Shown here: positions 26,349-35,707 of the stretch, in pieces | Layout: every line of letters begins with the position of its first letter | Position numbering within the stretch: position 1 is the first letter of the stretch | Notes under the pieces: generated by a model | Databases searched by the model: none | What the model was told of the DNA's origin: nothing | Seen by the model: the letters and a program-made list of their open reading frames with translations, nothing else | From: Dechloromonas agitata is5 | GTDB lineage: Bacteria > Pseudomonadota > Gammaproteobacteria > Burkholderiales > Rhodocyclaceae | Reading direction: 5' to 3' | Assembly: GCF_000519045.1 (NCBI RefSeq) | Contig: NZ_KI912532.1 | Span: 930,001 to 994,000 of the forward strand | DNA: 64,000 nt | Program-made: the position numbers and the translations under genes

Positions 26349-27842
26349 CTAGTGGGGTGGATGCTCGGCGGTGTGGTGGGTTTCCGCCGCTGCCCGGTGG
26401 TGCAGCGCCTCGTGGATGTCCTCGCCCGGCAGGCGGTGGCCGACCCACTGCGGCACTAGCGAGCCAAGCACCATGCCGGCCATGCTGACCAGCAGGCCGA
26501 TCAGTTGCGGCGGTACCGGGCTGGCTTCGCCGACCAGCACCTCGATCAGCACCCAGCTGCCGACACCGCCGAAAATGGCGGCCAGCGCGCCCTGCGTCGT
26601 TGCCCGTTTCCAGAAGGCGCCGAAGAAAAGTGGTACGAAGGCGCCCGCCAGCGTGACCTTGTAGGCATTCTCGACCATCTTGAAGATGCTGGCGTTGGAA
26701 TTGAGCGCGAAGGCGAGCACGGCGCCGGCGAAGCAGATGATGGTGATGCGCATCAGGCGCAGGAACTCGTGGTCGCCCATCTGCGGCAAGAAGCCGCGCA
26801 GGATGTTCTCGGCGAAGGCCACTGACGGCGCGAGCAGTGTCGCCGACGAGCAGGACATGATGGCCGACAGCACGGCACCGAAGAAAATGGCCTGGGCGAA
26901 GACCGGCGTCTGTTCGAGGACCAGTGTCGGTAGCACGAGCTGCGAGTCGCTGGCCATCAGCGCGGTGTACTGCGCGGGATTGATCAGCGTCGCCGAGTAG
27001 GCGATGAACATCGGCACGAAGGTGAAGCAGAAATAGATGCTGCCGCCGAGAATCGAGCCCCAGAGTGCGATCTTCGCCGTGCGCGCCGAGGTGATGCGCT
27101 GGAAGACGTCCTGCTGCGGGATGGAGCCGAGCATCATGGTCAGCCCGGCACCGATGAAGGCGATCCACTTCCACGGGTCGGGCTCGGGGAAGAAATCGAG
27201 CTTGCCGGCGGCGGAGGCATGCGCGATGACCGGCATGACGCCGCCGGTCTGGCCGGAAATCAGCCAGGCGATGAATAGCATGCCACCCATGATGACGCCC
27301 ATCTGGACGAAATCGAGAATGGCCACCGAGAGCATGCCGCCCAGCGTGGTGTACGTGAGGACGATGGCGGCGCCGAGGATCATGCCTGCCGTCTGGCTGA
27401 TCGCGCCGTCGGTGACGACATTGAACAGCAGGCCGAGCGCCTTGATCTGGGCCGAGACCCAGCCGAGGTAGGCAATCACGATGCACAGCGTGGTGAGGAT
27501 TTCGACGGTGCGGTTGTAGCGCAGGCGAAAATAGTCGCCCAGGGTCAGCACGTTGAGCTTGTACAGCTTCCGCGAGAAGAAGATGCCGGCGATGATCAGG
27601 CACAGCGAGGCGCCGAACGGATCGGCGACGACGCCATGCAGGCCTTCCTTCACGAAGGTGGCGGAGACGCCGAAGATGGCCTCGGCACCGAACCAGGTGG
27701 CAAAGACGGTGGCGGTGACGACCGGCAGCGGCAGGTGGCGGCCGGCAATGGCGAAGTCCTTGGCGCTATGGACGCGGGTGGCGGCGACGAGGCCGATGCC
27801 GATGGAAACGAGCAGGTAGAGGACGACGAACCAGATCAGCAT
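26349..27842 (-). CDS. Sodium/solute symporter (SSS family)
   Basis: 497 residues with about 13 membrane helices and SSS-type sequence throughout (DFAIAGRHLPLPVVTATVFA, GDYFRLRYNRTVEI, GSIPQQDVFQRI, FGAVLSAIMSCSSATLLAPS). The histidine-rich C-terminal tail (HHRAAAETHHTAEHPPH) is unusual and could be a metal-binding or flexible extension. Substrate is not readable; relatives carry proline, acetate or other organic acids. A good sigma-70 promoter lies immediately upstream. Confidence 0.9.
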   Translation of the reverse strand: MLIWFVVLYLLVSIGIGLVAATRVHSAKDFAIAGRHLPLPVVTATVFATWFGAEAIFGVSATFVKEGLHGVVADPFGASLCLIIAGIFFSRKLYKLNVLTLGDYFRLRYNRTVEILTTLCIVIAYLGWVSAQIKALGLLFNVVTDGAISQTAGMILGAAIVLTYTTLGGMLSVAILDFVQMGVIMGGMLFIAWLISGQTGGVMPVIAHASAAGKLDFFPEPDPWKWIAFIGAGLTMMLGSIPQQDVFQRITSARTAKIALWGSILGGSIYFCFTFVPMFIAYSATLINPAQYTALMASDSQLVLPTLVLEQTPVFAQAIFFGAVLSAIMSCSSATLLAPSVAFAENILRGFLPQMGDHEFLRLMRITIICFAGAVLAFALNSNASIFKMVENAYKVTLAGAFVPLFFGAFWKRATTQGALAAIFGGVGSWVLIEVLVGEASPVPPQLIGLLVSMAGMVLGSLVPQWVGHRLPGEDIHEALHHRAAAETHHTAEHPPH

Positions 27843-27871
27843 GATCGCGCTAAGGGACTGAAATTGCGCGG

Positions 27872-27899
27872 ATTATAAGGTTATTGCGCCTTTTTTCAG
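27872..27899 (-). promoter_or_regulatory. Sigma-70-type promoter of the symporter gene
   Basis: On the minus strand CTGAAA (27899-27894) and a consensus TATAAT (27877-27872) are separated by 16 bases. The predicted start lies about 25 bases before the symporter ATG. Confidence 0.65.
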
Positions 27900-27901
27900 C
27901 G

Positions 27902-28555
27902 TCAGAACGGTGGCTCGCTGTGAAAATCCATGCGCTCGCCGGTTTCCGGGTGTTTGAAGCCGAGATCCATGGCATGCAGCAGCAGGCGGTCGGCCATTTT
28001 CTCGGCCGGGCCGCCATACAGGTCGTCGCCGAGGATGGGATGCTGCAGGGACATCATGTGCACCCGCAACTGGTGGGAGCGACCGGTGACCGGTTCCAGC
28101 GCGACGCGCGTCGTCTGCTTCCCGGTGTCGCGGCCGAGGACGCGGAAGCGCGTCTGCGACGGCCGGCCGAGGTCGAAATCGACTTTCTGCTTCGGCCGGT
28201 TTGGCCAGTCCACGATCAGCGGCAGGTCAACGCCGCCCTCGTCGTAGGGCAGCAGGCCGTACAACACTGCGACGTAGAGCTTGTCCACCTGGCGGTCCTG
28301 GAACATCTTCGACAGCCGGCGGTGCATCTCCGGGCCGCGCGCGAACACCAGGATGCCGGAGGTCGACATGTCCAGGCGATGCACGGTCAGCGCATCCGGG
28401 TATTCCTGCTGGACGCGGCTGAGCAGGCAGTCGGCCTTGTGTTCGCCGCGCCCGGGTACGGAGAGCAGGCCGCAGGGCTTCTCGGCAATGATCAGCCAGT
28501 CGTCGGCAAAAACGACCGGCGAGGCACCGGGCGGGGGGGGCAGATAGACGGTCAT
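27902..28555 (-). CDS. rluA: Pseudouridine synthase RluA (23S rRNA / tRNA)
   Basis: 217 residues, the length of E. coli RluA. The catalytic aspartate lies in VHRLDMSTSG, and the RluA-specific block LIVDWPNRPKQKV and the C-terminal GRSHQLRVHM are present. RluA makes pseudouridine 746 in 23S rRNA and 32 in several tRNAs. Start at 28555 overlaps the stop of the small upstream gene as ATGA, so the pair is likely one transcript, reading away from recA. Confidence 0.93.
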   Translation of the reverse strand: MTVYLPPPPGASPVVFADDWLIIAEKPCGLLSVPGRGEHKADCLLSRVQQEYPDALTVHRLDMSTSGILVFARGPEMHRRLSKMFQDRQVDKLYVAVLYGLLPYDEGGVDLPLIVDWPNRPKQKVDFDLGRPSQTRFRVLGRDTGKQTTRVALEPVTGRSHQLRVHMMSLQHPILGDDLYGGPAEKMADRLLLHAMDLGFKHPETGERMDFHSEPPF

Positions 28556-28749
28556 CGGGTCAGCGGAATGCGACAGCGCGCATCCTTGAAAGGCGTCGGT
28601 TCCTGGATCCAGCCCTCGCCGAGCGGTGTCTGGTTGCACACCCGCGTGCCATCGAGCTGGCTGACCCACCAGTACCAGGGCGCCGGCTCGCCGCTGGCGG
28701 CAGCGCTGGCGAGCAGCAGGACGAGTAGGGATAACTGTCTGATCAGCAT
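28552..28749 (-). CDS. Small exported protein upstream of rluA
   Basis: 65 residues with a signal peptide (LIRQLSLLVLLLASAAASG) and a short mature part with two cysteines and several aromatics (APWYWWVSQLDGTRVCNQT; DARCRIPLTR). The cysteines could form a disulfide. No family recognised. Start at 28749 sits 37 bases from the LexA box, so it could be SOS-controlled divergently from recA. ATGA overlap with rluA. Confidence 0.68.
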   Translation of the reverse strand: MLIRQLSLLVLLLASAAASGEPAPWYWWVSQLDGTRVCNQTPLGEGWIQEPTPFKDARCRIPLTR

Positions 28750-28786
28750 GAAGATTTCGCTTGCCAAAAAAAGGTGGGTCAATGTA

Positions 28787-28802
28787 CTGTATTTATACAC
28801 AG
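28787..28802. promoter_or_regulatory. LexA (SOS) box upstream of recA
   Basis: Perfect CTGT-N8-ACAG (CTGTATTTATACACAG), the proteobacterial LexA consensus. It is 128 bases upstream of the recA start codon and 37 bases upstream of the divergent small exported-protein gene, so it may control both directions. Confidence 0.9.
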
Positions 28803-28930
28803 TATGTTCGACCGGGCTGTGGCGCGAAATATACCGCGTTTGCGCCGGCCCGGTTGCAGCCGTTCCAGCAATTTCTATTCCATCCTTGGCCCCTGTGCCA
28901 TAATCCGCTCAAATTTTCGAGGTCACACTC

Positions 28931-29956
<1,026 letters not shown>

Positions 29957-29961
29957 TTCTC

Positions 29962-30393
29962 ATGCCTGACCTGCGCGTGCGAGCCCTGCAACTGCTGACC
30001 CGGCGCGACTACAGCCGGGCCGAATTGAAAGGCAAGCTCGCACCGCATGCCGAATCCGAGGAAGAACTCGACGCCGTGCTCGATACCCTGCAAAGCGAAC
30101 GCCTGCTTTCCGATGCCCGCTACGCCGCCCAGCGCGTCGTGGCGCGCGCCGGGCGTTATGGCAACGCCCGCCTGAAGCAGGAGTTGCGACAAAAGGGCGT
30201 GGCTGACGAGGAAATTGCGGCTGCCCTGCCGGAAGGCGGCGACGAGGCCGAACGCTGCCGCAGCGTCTGGCAGCGCAAGTTCGGCGAACTGCCGCAGTCG
30301 CCTGAAGCACGTGCCAAACAGCAGCGTTTCCTGCAATATCGCGGTTTTTCCAGTGAAGCCATCCGCCGCGTCTTGCGCGGTGTCGAGCAATGA
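29962..30393 (+). CDS. recX: RecX, regulator of RecA
   Basis: 143 residues of tandem three-helix RecX repeats ([40 protein letters not shown]). RecX caps RecA filaments and restrains recombination. It lies 5 bases after recA and overlaps lptB as ATGA, so SOS induction may also reach lptB by read-through. Confidence 0.95.
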   Translation: MPDLRVRALQLLTRRDYSRAELKGKLAPHAESEEELDAVLDTLQSERLLSDARYAAQRVVARAGRYGNARLKQELRQKGVADEEIAAALPEGGDEAERCRSVWQRKFGELPQSPEARAKQQRFLQYRGFSSEAIRRVLRGVEQ

Positions 30394-31124
30394 CCCACAG
30401 CGCTGCCAAACTGACCGCCCATAACCTCAAGAAGCGCTACAAGGCGCGGACTGTGGTCGAGGACGTTTCCTTCGAGGTCAAGTCGGGCGAGGTCGTCGGC
30501 CTGCTCGGTCCGAACGGCGCCGGCAAGACCACCTGCTTCTACATGATCGTCGGCCTTGTCGCGGCCGATGGCGGCGAGGTCTACATCGACGACAACCGCC
30601 TGACCCACGCGCCGATGCACAGCCGGGCCCGCCTCGGCCTGTCCTATCTGCCGCAGGAAGCCTCGGTCTTCCGCAAACTCAATGTCGAGGAAAACATCCG
30701 GGCCGTCCTCGAATTGCAAAAACTGCCCGCCGCAGAACTGAACGACCGCCTGGAAGGCCTCCTCAAGGAGCTGCATGTCGACCACGTGCGTCACGTCAAT
30801 GCGGCCGCCCTCTCCGGCGGCGAGCGCCGCCGGGTCGAGATCGCCCGTGCCCTGGCGACCAATCCGCGCTTCATCCTGCTCGACGAGCCGTTTGCCGGGG
30901 TGGACCCGATCGCCGTGCTGGAAATCCAGAAAATCATCCGCTTCCTGAAGGAGCGCGGCATCGGCGTGCTGATCACCGATCACAACGTACGCGAAACGCT
31001 GGGTATCTGCGACCACGCCTACATCATCAACGCCGGCCATGTCTTGGCGGCTGGACGGCCGGCCGAAATCGTGGAGAATGAAAGCGTGCGCAAGGTCTAT
31101 CTCGGCGAGCACTTCAAGCTCTGA
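30390..31124 (+). CDS. lptB: Lipopolysaccharide export ATPase LptB
   Basis: 244 residues: Walker A GPNGAGKT (40-47), signature [13 protein letters not shown], Walker [15 protein letters not shown]-loop DHNVRETL. LptB powers extraction of LPS from the inner membrane with LptF/LptG. Usually lptC and lptA stand just before it; here recX does instead, which is unusual, and lptA/lptC are not in the window. rpoN follows, as is common in proteobacteria. Confidence 0.96.
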   Translation: MTHSAAKLTAHNLKKRYKARTVVEDVSFEVKSGEVVGLLGPNGAGKTTCFYMIVGLVAADGGEVYIDDNRLTHAPMHSRARLGLSYLPQEASVFRKLNVEENIRAVLELQKLPAAELNDRLEGLLKELHVDHVRHVNAAALSGGERRRVEIARALATNPRFILLDEPFAGVDPIAVLEIQKIIRFLKERGIGVLITDHNVRETLGICDHAYIINAGHVLAAGRPAEIVENESVRKVYLGEHFKL

Positions 31125-31147
31125 CCGACTAGCACACGAGTCCACCG

Positions 31148-32605
31148 ATGAAGCCGGCACTCCAACTCAAACTTTCCCAGCATCTGGCGCTGACGCCGCA
31201 ATTGCAGCAGTCGATCAAGCTGTTGCAGTTGTCGACGATCGAGATGCAGCAGGAAATCGAGCGTTACCTGCTCGAAAACCCGATGCTGGAGCGCGACGAC
31301 GAGACGCCGGAGTCCTTCGCCGGTGCGCAGCAGTTCGACTCGCCGCGCAACGAGGAAACACGCAGCGAAGGCAGCGAGGAACGCGAGCCGCGTGAAGAAC
31401 GCGACAGCGAGCCGCCGGCCTCGCCCTCCGAAGTCGATGACGACCGCTGGACCTCCGATGCTGGCACCTTCTCCGGCGCCGGCCGCGACGAGGACGATGA
31501 CAGCGACGCGCAGGACATCCATGCTGCCAATGTCAGCCTGCGCGAACATCTCGGCTGGCAACTGGGGATGACCCAGCTGAATGAGCGCGACCGCAGCCTG
31601 GTCCGCTTCCTGATCGAGGCGCTCGACGACGATGGCTACCTGTCGGCGCCCTTGCAGGAGTTGTGGGAAACCCTGCCGCCGGAATACGAAATCGAGCTGG
31701 AAGAACTCGAAATCGCCCTGCGCTACATCCAGAACTTCGACCCGACCGGCATTGGGGCGCGCAACCTGCAGGAGTGCCTCAGCCTGCAACTCCGCGCCCT
31801 GCCCGACGAGCACGACCGCAACGTTGCGCTGCTCATCGTCGAGAAACACCTGGAACTGTTGGCTGCCCGCGATTTTGCCAAGCTGCGCCGCGTCACCGGC
31901 TATGACGACGAAGACATCAAGGCCGCCCAGGTGCTGATCACCAGCCTCAACCCGCGCCCGGCCGCCGGCTATGCCCAAGTTGAAGCCCGCTACATCACAC
32001 CTGACGTGATCGTGAAGAAGCTGAAGGGCAAGTGGACGGCCTACATCAATCCAGATGCTTATCCCCGCCTGCGCATCAACCGCCTGTATGCCGAGATTCT
32101 CGCCAAGCAGCGGCGTGGCAACGGCAACCTGACCACCCAGTTGCAGGAAGCCCGCTGGCTGATCAAGAACGTCCAGCAGCGTTTCGACACCATCCATCGT
32201 GTCACGCAGGCCATCGTTGACCGCCAGCGCCAGTTCTTCGAGCACGGTGAAGTCGCCATGCGGCCGCTCGTCCTGCGCGAGATCGCCGACATCCTCGGCC
32301 TGCACGAATCGACCGTGTCGCGCGTCACCAGCCAGAAATACATGGCGACGCCACGCGGCATCTTTGAACTGAAATACTTCTTCGGCAGCCATGTCGCCAC
32401 CGATACCGGTGGTGCCTGTTCTGCTACGGCCATCCGCGCCCTGATCAAGCAGCTGATCGGGGCCGAGGATGGCAAGAAGCCCTTGTCGGATAGCCAATTA
32501 TCCGAAATACTAGGCCAGCAGGGAATCGTGGTTGCCCGACGCACGGTAGCCAAATACCGCGAGTCGCTCAACATCCCGCCGGTCAATTTACGCAAGACCC
32601 TGTAG
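31148..32605 (+). CDS. rpoN: Sigma-54 factor RpoN
   Basis: 485 residues in the canonical order: glutamine- and leucine-rich region I (QLKLSQHLALTPQLQQSIKL), acidic region II (about 55-120), the core-binding and helix-turn-helix regions, and the RpoN box ARRTVAKYRESLNIPP near the C-terminus. It directs RNA polymerase to -24/-12 promoters that require enhancer-binding activators. Downstream hpf, ptsN and hprK form the classical rpoN neighbourhood. Confidence 0.98.
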   Translation: MKPALQLKLSQHLALTPQLQQSIKLLQLSTIEMQQEIERYLLENPMLERDDETPESFAGAQQFDSPRNEETRSEGSEEREPREERDSEPPASPSEVDDDRWTSDAGTFSGAGRDEDDDSDAQDIHAANVSLREHLGWQLGMTQLNERDRSLVRFLIEALDDDGYLSAPLQELWETLPPEYEIELEELEIALRYIQNFDPTGIGARNLQECLSLQLRALPDEHDRNVALLIVEKHLELLAARDFAKLRRVTGYDDEDIKAAQVLITSLNPRPAAGYAQVEARYITPDVIVKKLKGKWTAYINPDAYPRLRINRLYAEILAKQRRGNGNLTTQLQEARWLIKNVQQRFDTIHRVTQAIVDRQRQFFEHGEVAMRPLVLREIADILGLHESTVSRVTSQKYMATPRGIFELKYFFGSHVATDTGGACSATAIRALIKQLIGAEDGKKPLSDSQLSEILGQQGIVVARRTVAKYRESLNIPPVNLRKTL

Positions 32606-32620
32606 AGAGAGGAGAAAAAA

Positions 32621-32944
32621 GTGAATCTGCAGATCAGTGGTCACCACATCGAAGTTACCCCCGCCCTGCGCGAGTATGTCGAGAACAAGCTGGATCCGGT
32701 CGTTCGCCATTTCGACAAAGTGACCGGCGTCAATGTCGTCCTGTCCGTCGAAAAGCTGAAGCAGAAGGCCGAAGTTACCATTCATGTGCCGGGCAAGGAC
32801 ATGCACGTCGAGGAATCCGGCGACGATCTGTACGCTGCCATCGATGCGATGTTCGACAAGCTCGACCGCCAGGTCCAGAAGTACAAGCAGAAGATCCAGG
32901 ATCACCATCGCGGTGAAAAGCCCGGGATGCAGGACGCTGAATAA
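32621..32944 (+). CDS. hpf: Short ribosome hibernation promoting factor
   Basis: 107 residues of the HPF/YfiA family (LQISGHHIEVTPALREYVEN; VNVVLSVEKLKQKAEVTIHV; DLYAAIDAMFDKLDRQVQKY). The short form lacks the C-terminal dimerisation domain and helps make 100S ribosome dimers together with RMF-type factors. It uses a GTG start at 32621 behind a strong GAGGAG site, 15 bases after rpoN. A terminator follows immediately. Confidence 0.95.
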   Translation: MNLQISGHHIEVTPALREYVENKLDPVVRHFDKVTGVNVVLSVEKLKQKAEVTIHVPGKDMHVEESGDDLYAAIDAMFDKLDRQVQKYKQKIQDHHRGEKPGMQDAE

Positions 32945-32957
32945 GCGTTGACCGACT

Positions 32958-32988
32958 GGCCGCAGCGTTTGCTGCGGCCTTGTTTTTT
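32958..32988 (+). terminator. Intrinsic terminator between hpf and ptsN
   Basis: A perfect 9-bp GC-rich stem (32958-32966 with 32971-32979, loop GTTT) followed by TTGTTTTTT. It ends 9 bases before the ptsN start codon, so ptsN-hprK must depend on read-through or on a promoter within hpf. Confidence 0.9.
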
Positions 32989-32996
32989 CCCCTTCT

Positions 32997-33443
32997 ATGA
33001 ACCCTCTCAACAATCTTCTGAGCGCCGACCAGGTGATGCTCAACCTGGATGCCAGCAGCAAGAAACGCGTCTTCGAGCAAGCTGGGATCCTTTTCGAAGG
33101 CCGTCTCGGACTGGCCCGCTCGATCATTTTCGACAGCCTCTTCGCCCGCGAGAAGCTCGGCTCGACCGGCCTCGGCCAGGGCGTGGCCATTCCGCACGGC
33201 CGCATCAAGGGACTCAAGCAGGCTGCTGGTGCCTTCCTGCGTCTGGCAACGCCGGTTCCCTTCGACTCACCGGATGGCCGACCGGTCGACCTGCTGTTCG
33301 TCCTGCTCGTGCCCGAACAGGCCACCGAGCAACATTTGCAGATCCTGTCCGAACTCGCCCAACGCTTCTCGGACCGGGCGTTCCGTGAAAAGCTGCAAAC
33401 CGCCGCCGATCCGGCTGCCGTCGTCGCCCTCTTCCAGTCCTGA
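32997..33443 (+). CDS. ptsN: Nitrogen PTS EIIA component PtsN
   Basis: 148 residues of the EIIA-Ntr family with the phosphorylated histidine in GVAIPHGRIKG. It is the terminal acceptor of the nitrogen-related phosphotransferase chain and regulates potassium transport, sigma-54 dependent genes and other targets. Start ATG 32997 lies directly behind the hpf terminator with no obvious ribosome-binding site other than the T/C-rich leader. hprK follows after 9 bases. Confidence 0.95.
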   Translation: MNPLNNLLSADQVMLNLDASSKKRVFEQAGILFEGRLGLARSIIFDSLFAREKLGSTGLGQGVAIPHGRIKGLKQAAGAFLRLATPVPFDSPDGRPVDLLFVLLVPEQATEQHLQILSELAQRFSDRAFREKLQTAADPAAVVALFQS

Positions 33444-33452
33444 GGCAGCCGC

Positions 33453-34388
33453 GTGCGCCACGTCAACCTGGTACAGCTGTACGAGGATAACCGCGAGAAG
33501 CTGCTGCTCAACTGGCATATCGGCCAGAATGCCGATCGGCGTATCGAGATCAAGGGCTCGAACAGCTACGGCGCCGATCTCGTCGGCCACATCAACATCA
33601 TACATCCGGAGCGCCTGCAGGTGCTCGGCATGGCCGAGCACGACTGGGCCATGCGGATCGGTGAGCGCCGCTTCGGCCAGATGTTCGCTGACCTGCTCTC
33701 TGCCCAGCCGCCGGCTGTCATCGTCGCTGACGGCTTGACGCCGCCGCCGGCCGTCATCGAGGCCTGCACGCAAACCAATACACCGTTGATTTTCTCGCCC
33801 AAGCCCTGCTCGGCGATCATCGACCTGCTGCGCATCTACCTGTCGGCTCGTCTGGCCGATACGGTCAGCATGCATGGCGTGTTCATGGACGTGCTTGGCA
33901 TGGGCGTGCTGATTACCGGCGATTCGGGTGTCGGGAAGTCCGAACTGGCCCTCGAACTGATTTCCCGTGGCCACGGCCTGGTGGCGGACGATGTGGTCGA
34001 ACTGGCCCGCATCGCGCCGGCCACCATCGAAGGGCGTTGCCCCGGCATGCTGCGTGATTTCCTGGAAGTACGCGGCCTCGGTCTGCTCAACATCCGCACC
34101 ATCTTCGGCGAAACCGCCTCGCGCCGGAAGATGAAGCTCAAACTGATCGTGCACCTGCAAAAGACGGCTGCTACCGTCGATGCTCCCCGTTTGCCGCTCG
34201 ACGCTCAGACCCAGGAAATCCTTGGCGTACCGGTGCGCAAGGTGGTCATTCCGGTGGCGGCCGGGCGCAACCTGGCGGTTCTCCTAGAGGCCGCCGTCCG
34301 CAATACCATCCTGCAACTGCGCGGTATCGACAGCTTGCAGGACTTCATGGATCGTCAGCAGCGCATGATGCTTGACGGGGGTGCATGA
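33453..34388 (+). CDS. hprK: HPr kinase/phosphorylase HprK
   Basis: 311 residues: N-terminal domain, Walker A GDSGVGKS (156-163), and the C-terminal signature RGHGLVADDVVEL plus GRCPGMLRDFLEVRGLG. In Gram-negatives it phosphorylates HPr/NPr serine within the PTS-Ntr chain; in betaproteobacteria it sits with ptsN as here. GTG start at 33453. The stop is followed at once by a separate PsiF-type gene. Confidence 0.95.
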   Translation: MRHVNLVQLYEDNREKLLLNWHIGQNADRRIEIKGSNSYGADLVGHINIIHPERLQVLGMAEHDWAMRIGERRFGQMFADLLSAQPPAVIVADGLTPPPAVIEACTQTNTPLIFSPKPCSAIIDLLRIYLSARLADTVSMHGVFMDVLGMGVLITGDSGVGKSELALELISRGHGLVADDVVELARIAPATIEGRCPGMLRDFLEVRGLGLLNIRTIFGETASRRKMKLKLIVHLQKTAATVDAPRLPLDAQTQEILGVPVRKVVIPVAAGRNLAVLLEAAVRNTILQLRGIDSLQDFMDRQQRMMLDGGA

Positions 34389-34433
34389 ATGGCTGATAGT
34401 GATTCGGCATTCAACCACCAAGGGGACCACGCC

Positions 34434-34694
34434 ATGAAGAAACTGATTGCTCTGCTGCTCGTCGCATTGTCCACGAGCGCCGTTTATGCCGCGGATGACT
34501 GTGCCGCGCGGGCTGCCGAGAAGAAGCTGGCCGGTGCCGCCAAGAACAGCTTCATGAAGAAGTGCCAGGCCGATGCCGCGGTCGCGCCGGGGAACGCCGA
34601 GTGCGCTGCCCGAGCCAAGGAGAAGAAGCTGGCCGGCGCGGCCAAGAACAGCTTCATGAAGAAATGCGTCGCTGACGCTGCGGCCGCCAAGTAA
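34434..34694 (+). CDS. PsiF-type periplasmic protein with two tandem repeats
   Basis: 86 residues with a signal peptide (LIALLLVALSTSAVYA) and two near-identical 25-residue repeats of the PsiF domain, each containing KKLAGAAKNSFMKKC, joined by a short linker. PsiF-type proteins are small phosphate-starvation-linked periplasmic proteins of unknown function. ATG 34434 has an AAGGGG ribosome-binding site; an in-frame codon at 34389 would bury the signal sequence. A terminator follows. Confidence 0.87.
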   Translation: MKKLIALLLVALSTSAVYAADDCAARAAEKKLAGAAKNSFMKKCQADAAVAPGNAECAARAKEKKLAGAAKNSFMKKCVADAAAAK

Positions 34695-34713
34695 GTCTGC
34701 ATTCAGTAGCACG

Positions 34714-34735
34714 CCGGCCATCTGCGGATGGCCGG
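34714..34735. terminator. Terminator after the PsiF gene (possibly bidirectional)
   Basis: A perfect 9-bp stem (34714-34722 with 34727-34735, loop TGCG) followed by TTGCCGTTT on the plus strand. It ends 8 bases from the stop of the convergent FHA/cyclase gene and could serve both. Confidence 0.72.
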
Positions 34736-34742
34736 TTGCCGT

Positions 34743-35636
34743 TTACAGGTGTTCGAAATCGGCGAGATCGGATTGCGGATCGTTGGCGGATGCGCCAAAG
34801 GCGATCTTGCCCTTCCCGTCGAGCGCCATTTCATTACGTCGCACCATGACCTCCTGGCGGCCGGTCAGGGTGACGAAGGTGCCGTTGGTGCTGGTATCGA
34901 TCAGGTAGAAACCGTCGTTGCGCCGTTCGACCCGGGCGTGCTGGCGGGAGGCCTTGCGGTCGTCGATAGCCAGCTTGCAAGCGAGATCGCGGCCGATGGT
35001 GAGAACCGGCGTTTTTTCGTCCACCAGAAAGGCCTTGCCGCGAAAGCGGATGCACAGGCGTTCGACTGGCAGATGGCTGTGCGGCCCGAAGGTGGACGGC
35101 GGATAGGAACCGCCTTGATAGCTCGGCCAGTGGATCTGGTAGAGCTCCAGATCGGTGCCATTCTCCGCCACGGTGCCCAGCTTGGGCATCGGGTCGACGG
35201 TGATGATGCCGGGCTGCGGCAGATCCTTGACCAGTTCCGAACTGCACAGGATCTGGTCACGCCGGGCGATGCCGGCGATGCGCGCAGCGGTAGCCACGGC
35301 CGGACCGCTCAGTTTTTCGGCGCTTTCCACCACCACGCCGGAATGGAGACCGATACGGATGGTCAGCTTGAGGCCGGAGACCGGCGGCAGGTCGGCAATA
35401 CGCTGCTGCATGTCGATGGCGGCCTGGCATGCTTCCTCGGCGTTGTCGAAGGCGGCGAGCAACTCGTCGCCGACGATCTGGATGGTGCGGCCCTTGTAAC
35501 CGTCGATCGAGCGCTTCATGCGCTTCAGGCAGCGCTCGACGGCGTGCATCGCTTCCCGGTCGCCAAGTTTTTCGAAAAGCGCTGTACTGCCGGAAACGTC
35601 GGCGAACATGACCGTCTGTTTGCGTTGGGCGCTCAT
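34743..35636 (-). CDS. Class III nucleotide cyclase-like protein with C-terminal FHA domain
   Basis: 297 residues: an N-terminal class III adenylate/guanylate cyclase catalytic domain (first metal aspartate in MFADVSGST, second in GDELLAAFDNAEEA) and a C-terminal FHA phosphothreonine-binding domain (LTIGRDLACKLAIDDRKASR; YLIDTSTNGTFVTL). Both metal-site aspartates appear intact, so cyclic-nucleotide synthesis is possible; substrate choice is not clear. The FHA domain suggests coupling to a serine/threonine kinase, which is not in the window. Confidence 0.87.
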   Translation of the reverse strand: MSAQRKQTVMFADVSGSTALFEKLGDREAMHAVERCLKRMKRSIDGYKGRTIQIVGDELLAAFDNAEEACQAAIDMQQRIADLPPVSGLKLTIRIGLHSGVVVESAEKLSGPAVATAARIAGIARRDQILCSSELVKDLPQPGIITVDPMPKLGTVAENGTDLELYQIHWPSYQGGSYPPSTFGPHSHLPVERLCIRFRGKAFLVDEKTPVLTIGRDLACKLAIDDRKASRQHARVERRNDGFYLIDTSTNGTFVTLTGRQEVMVRRNEMALDGKGKIAFGASANDPQSDLADFEHL

Positions 35637-35707
35637 CGGCTGGCTGGAATCGGAAAGTGGAAAAAGTATTCGAACCTAATTATATGCTGACCCCTGCGGA
35701 TAATGCA

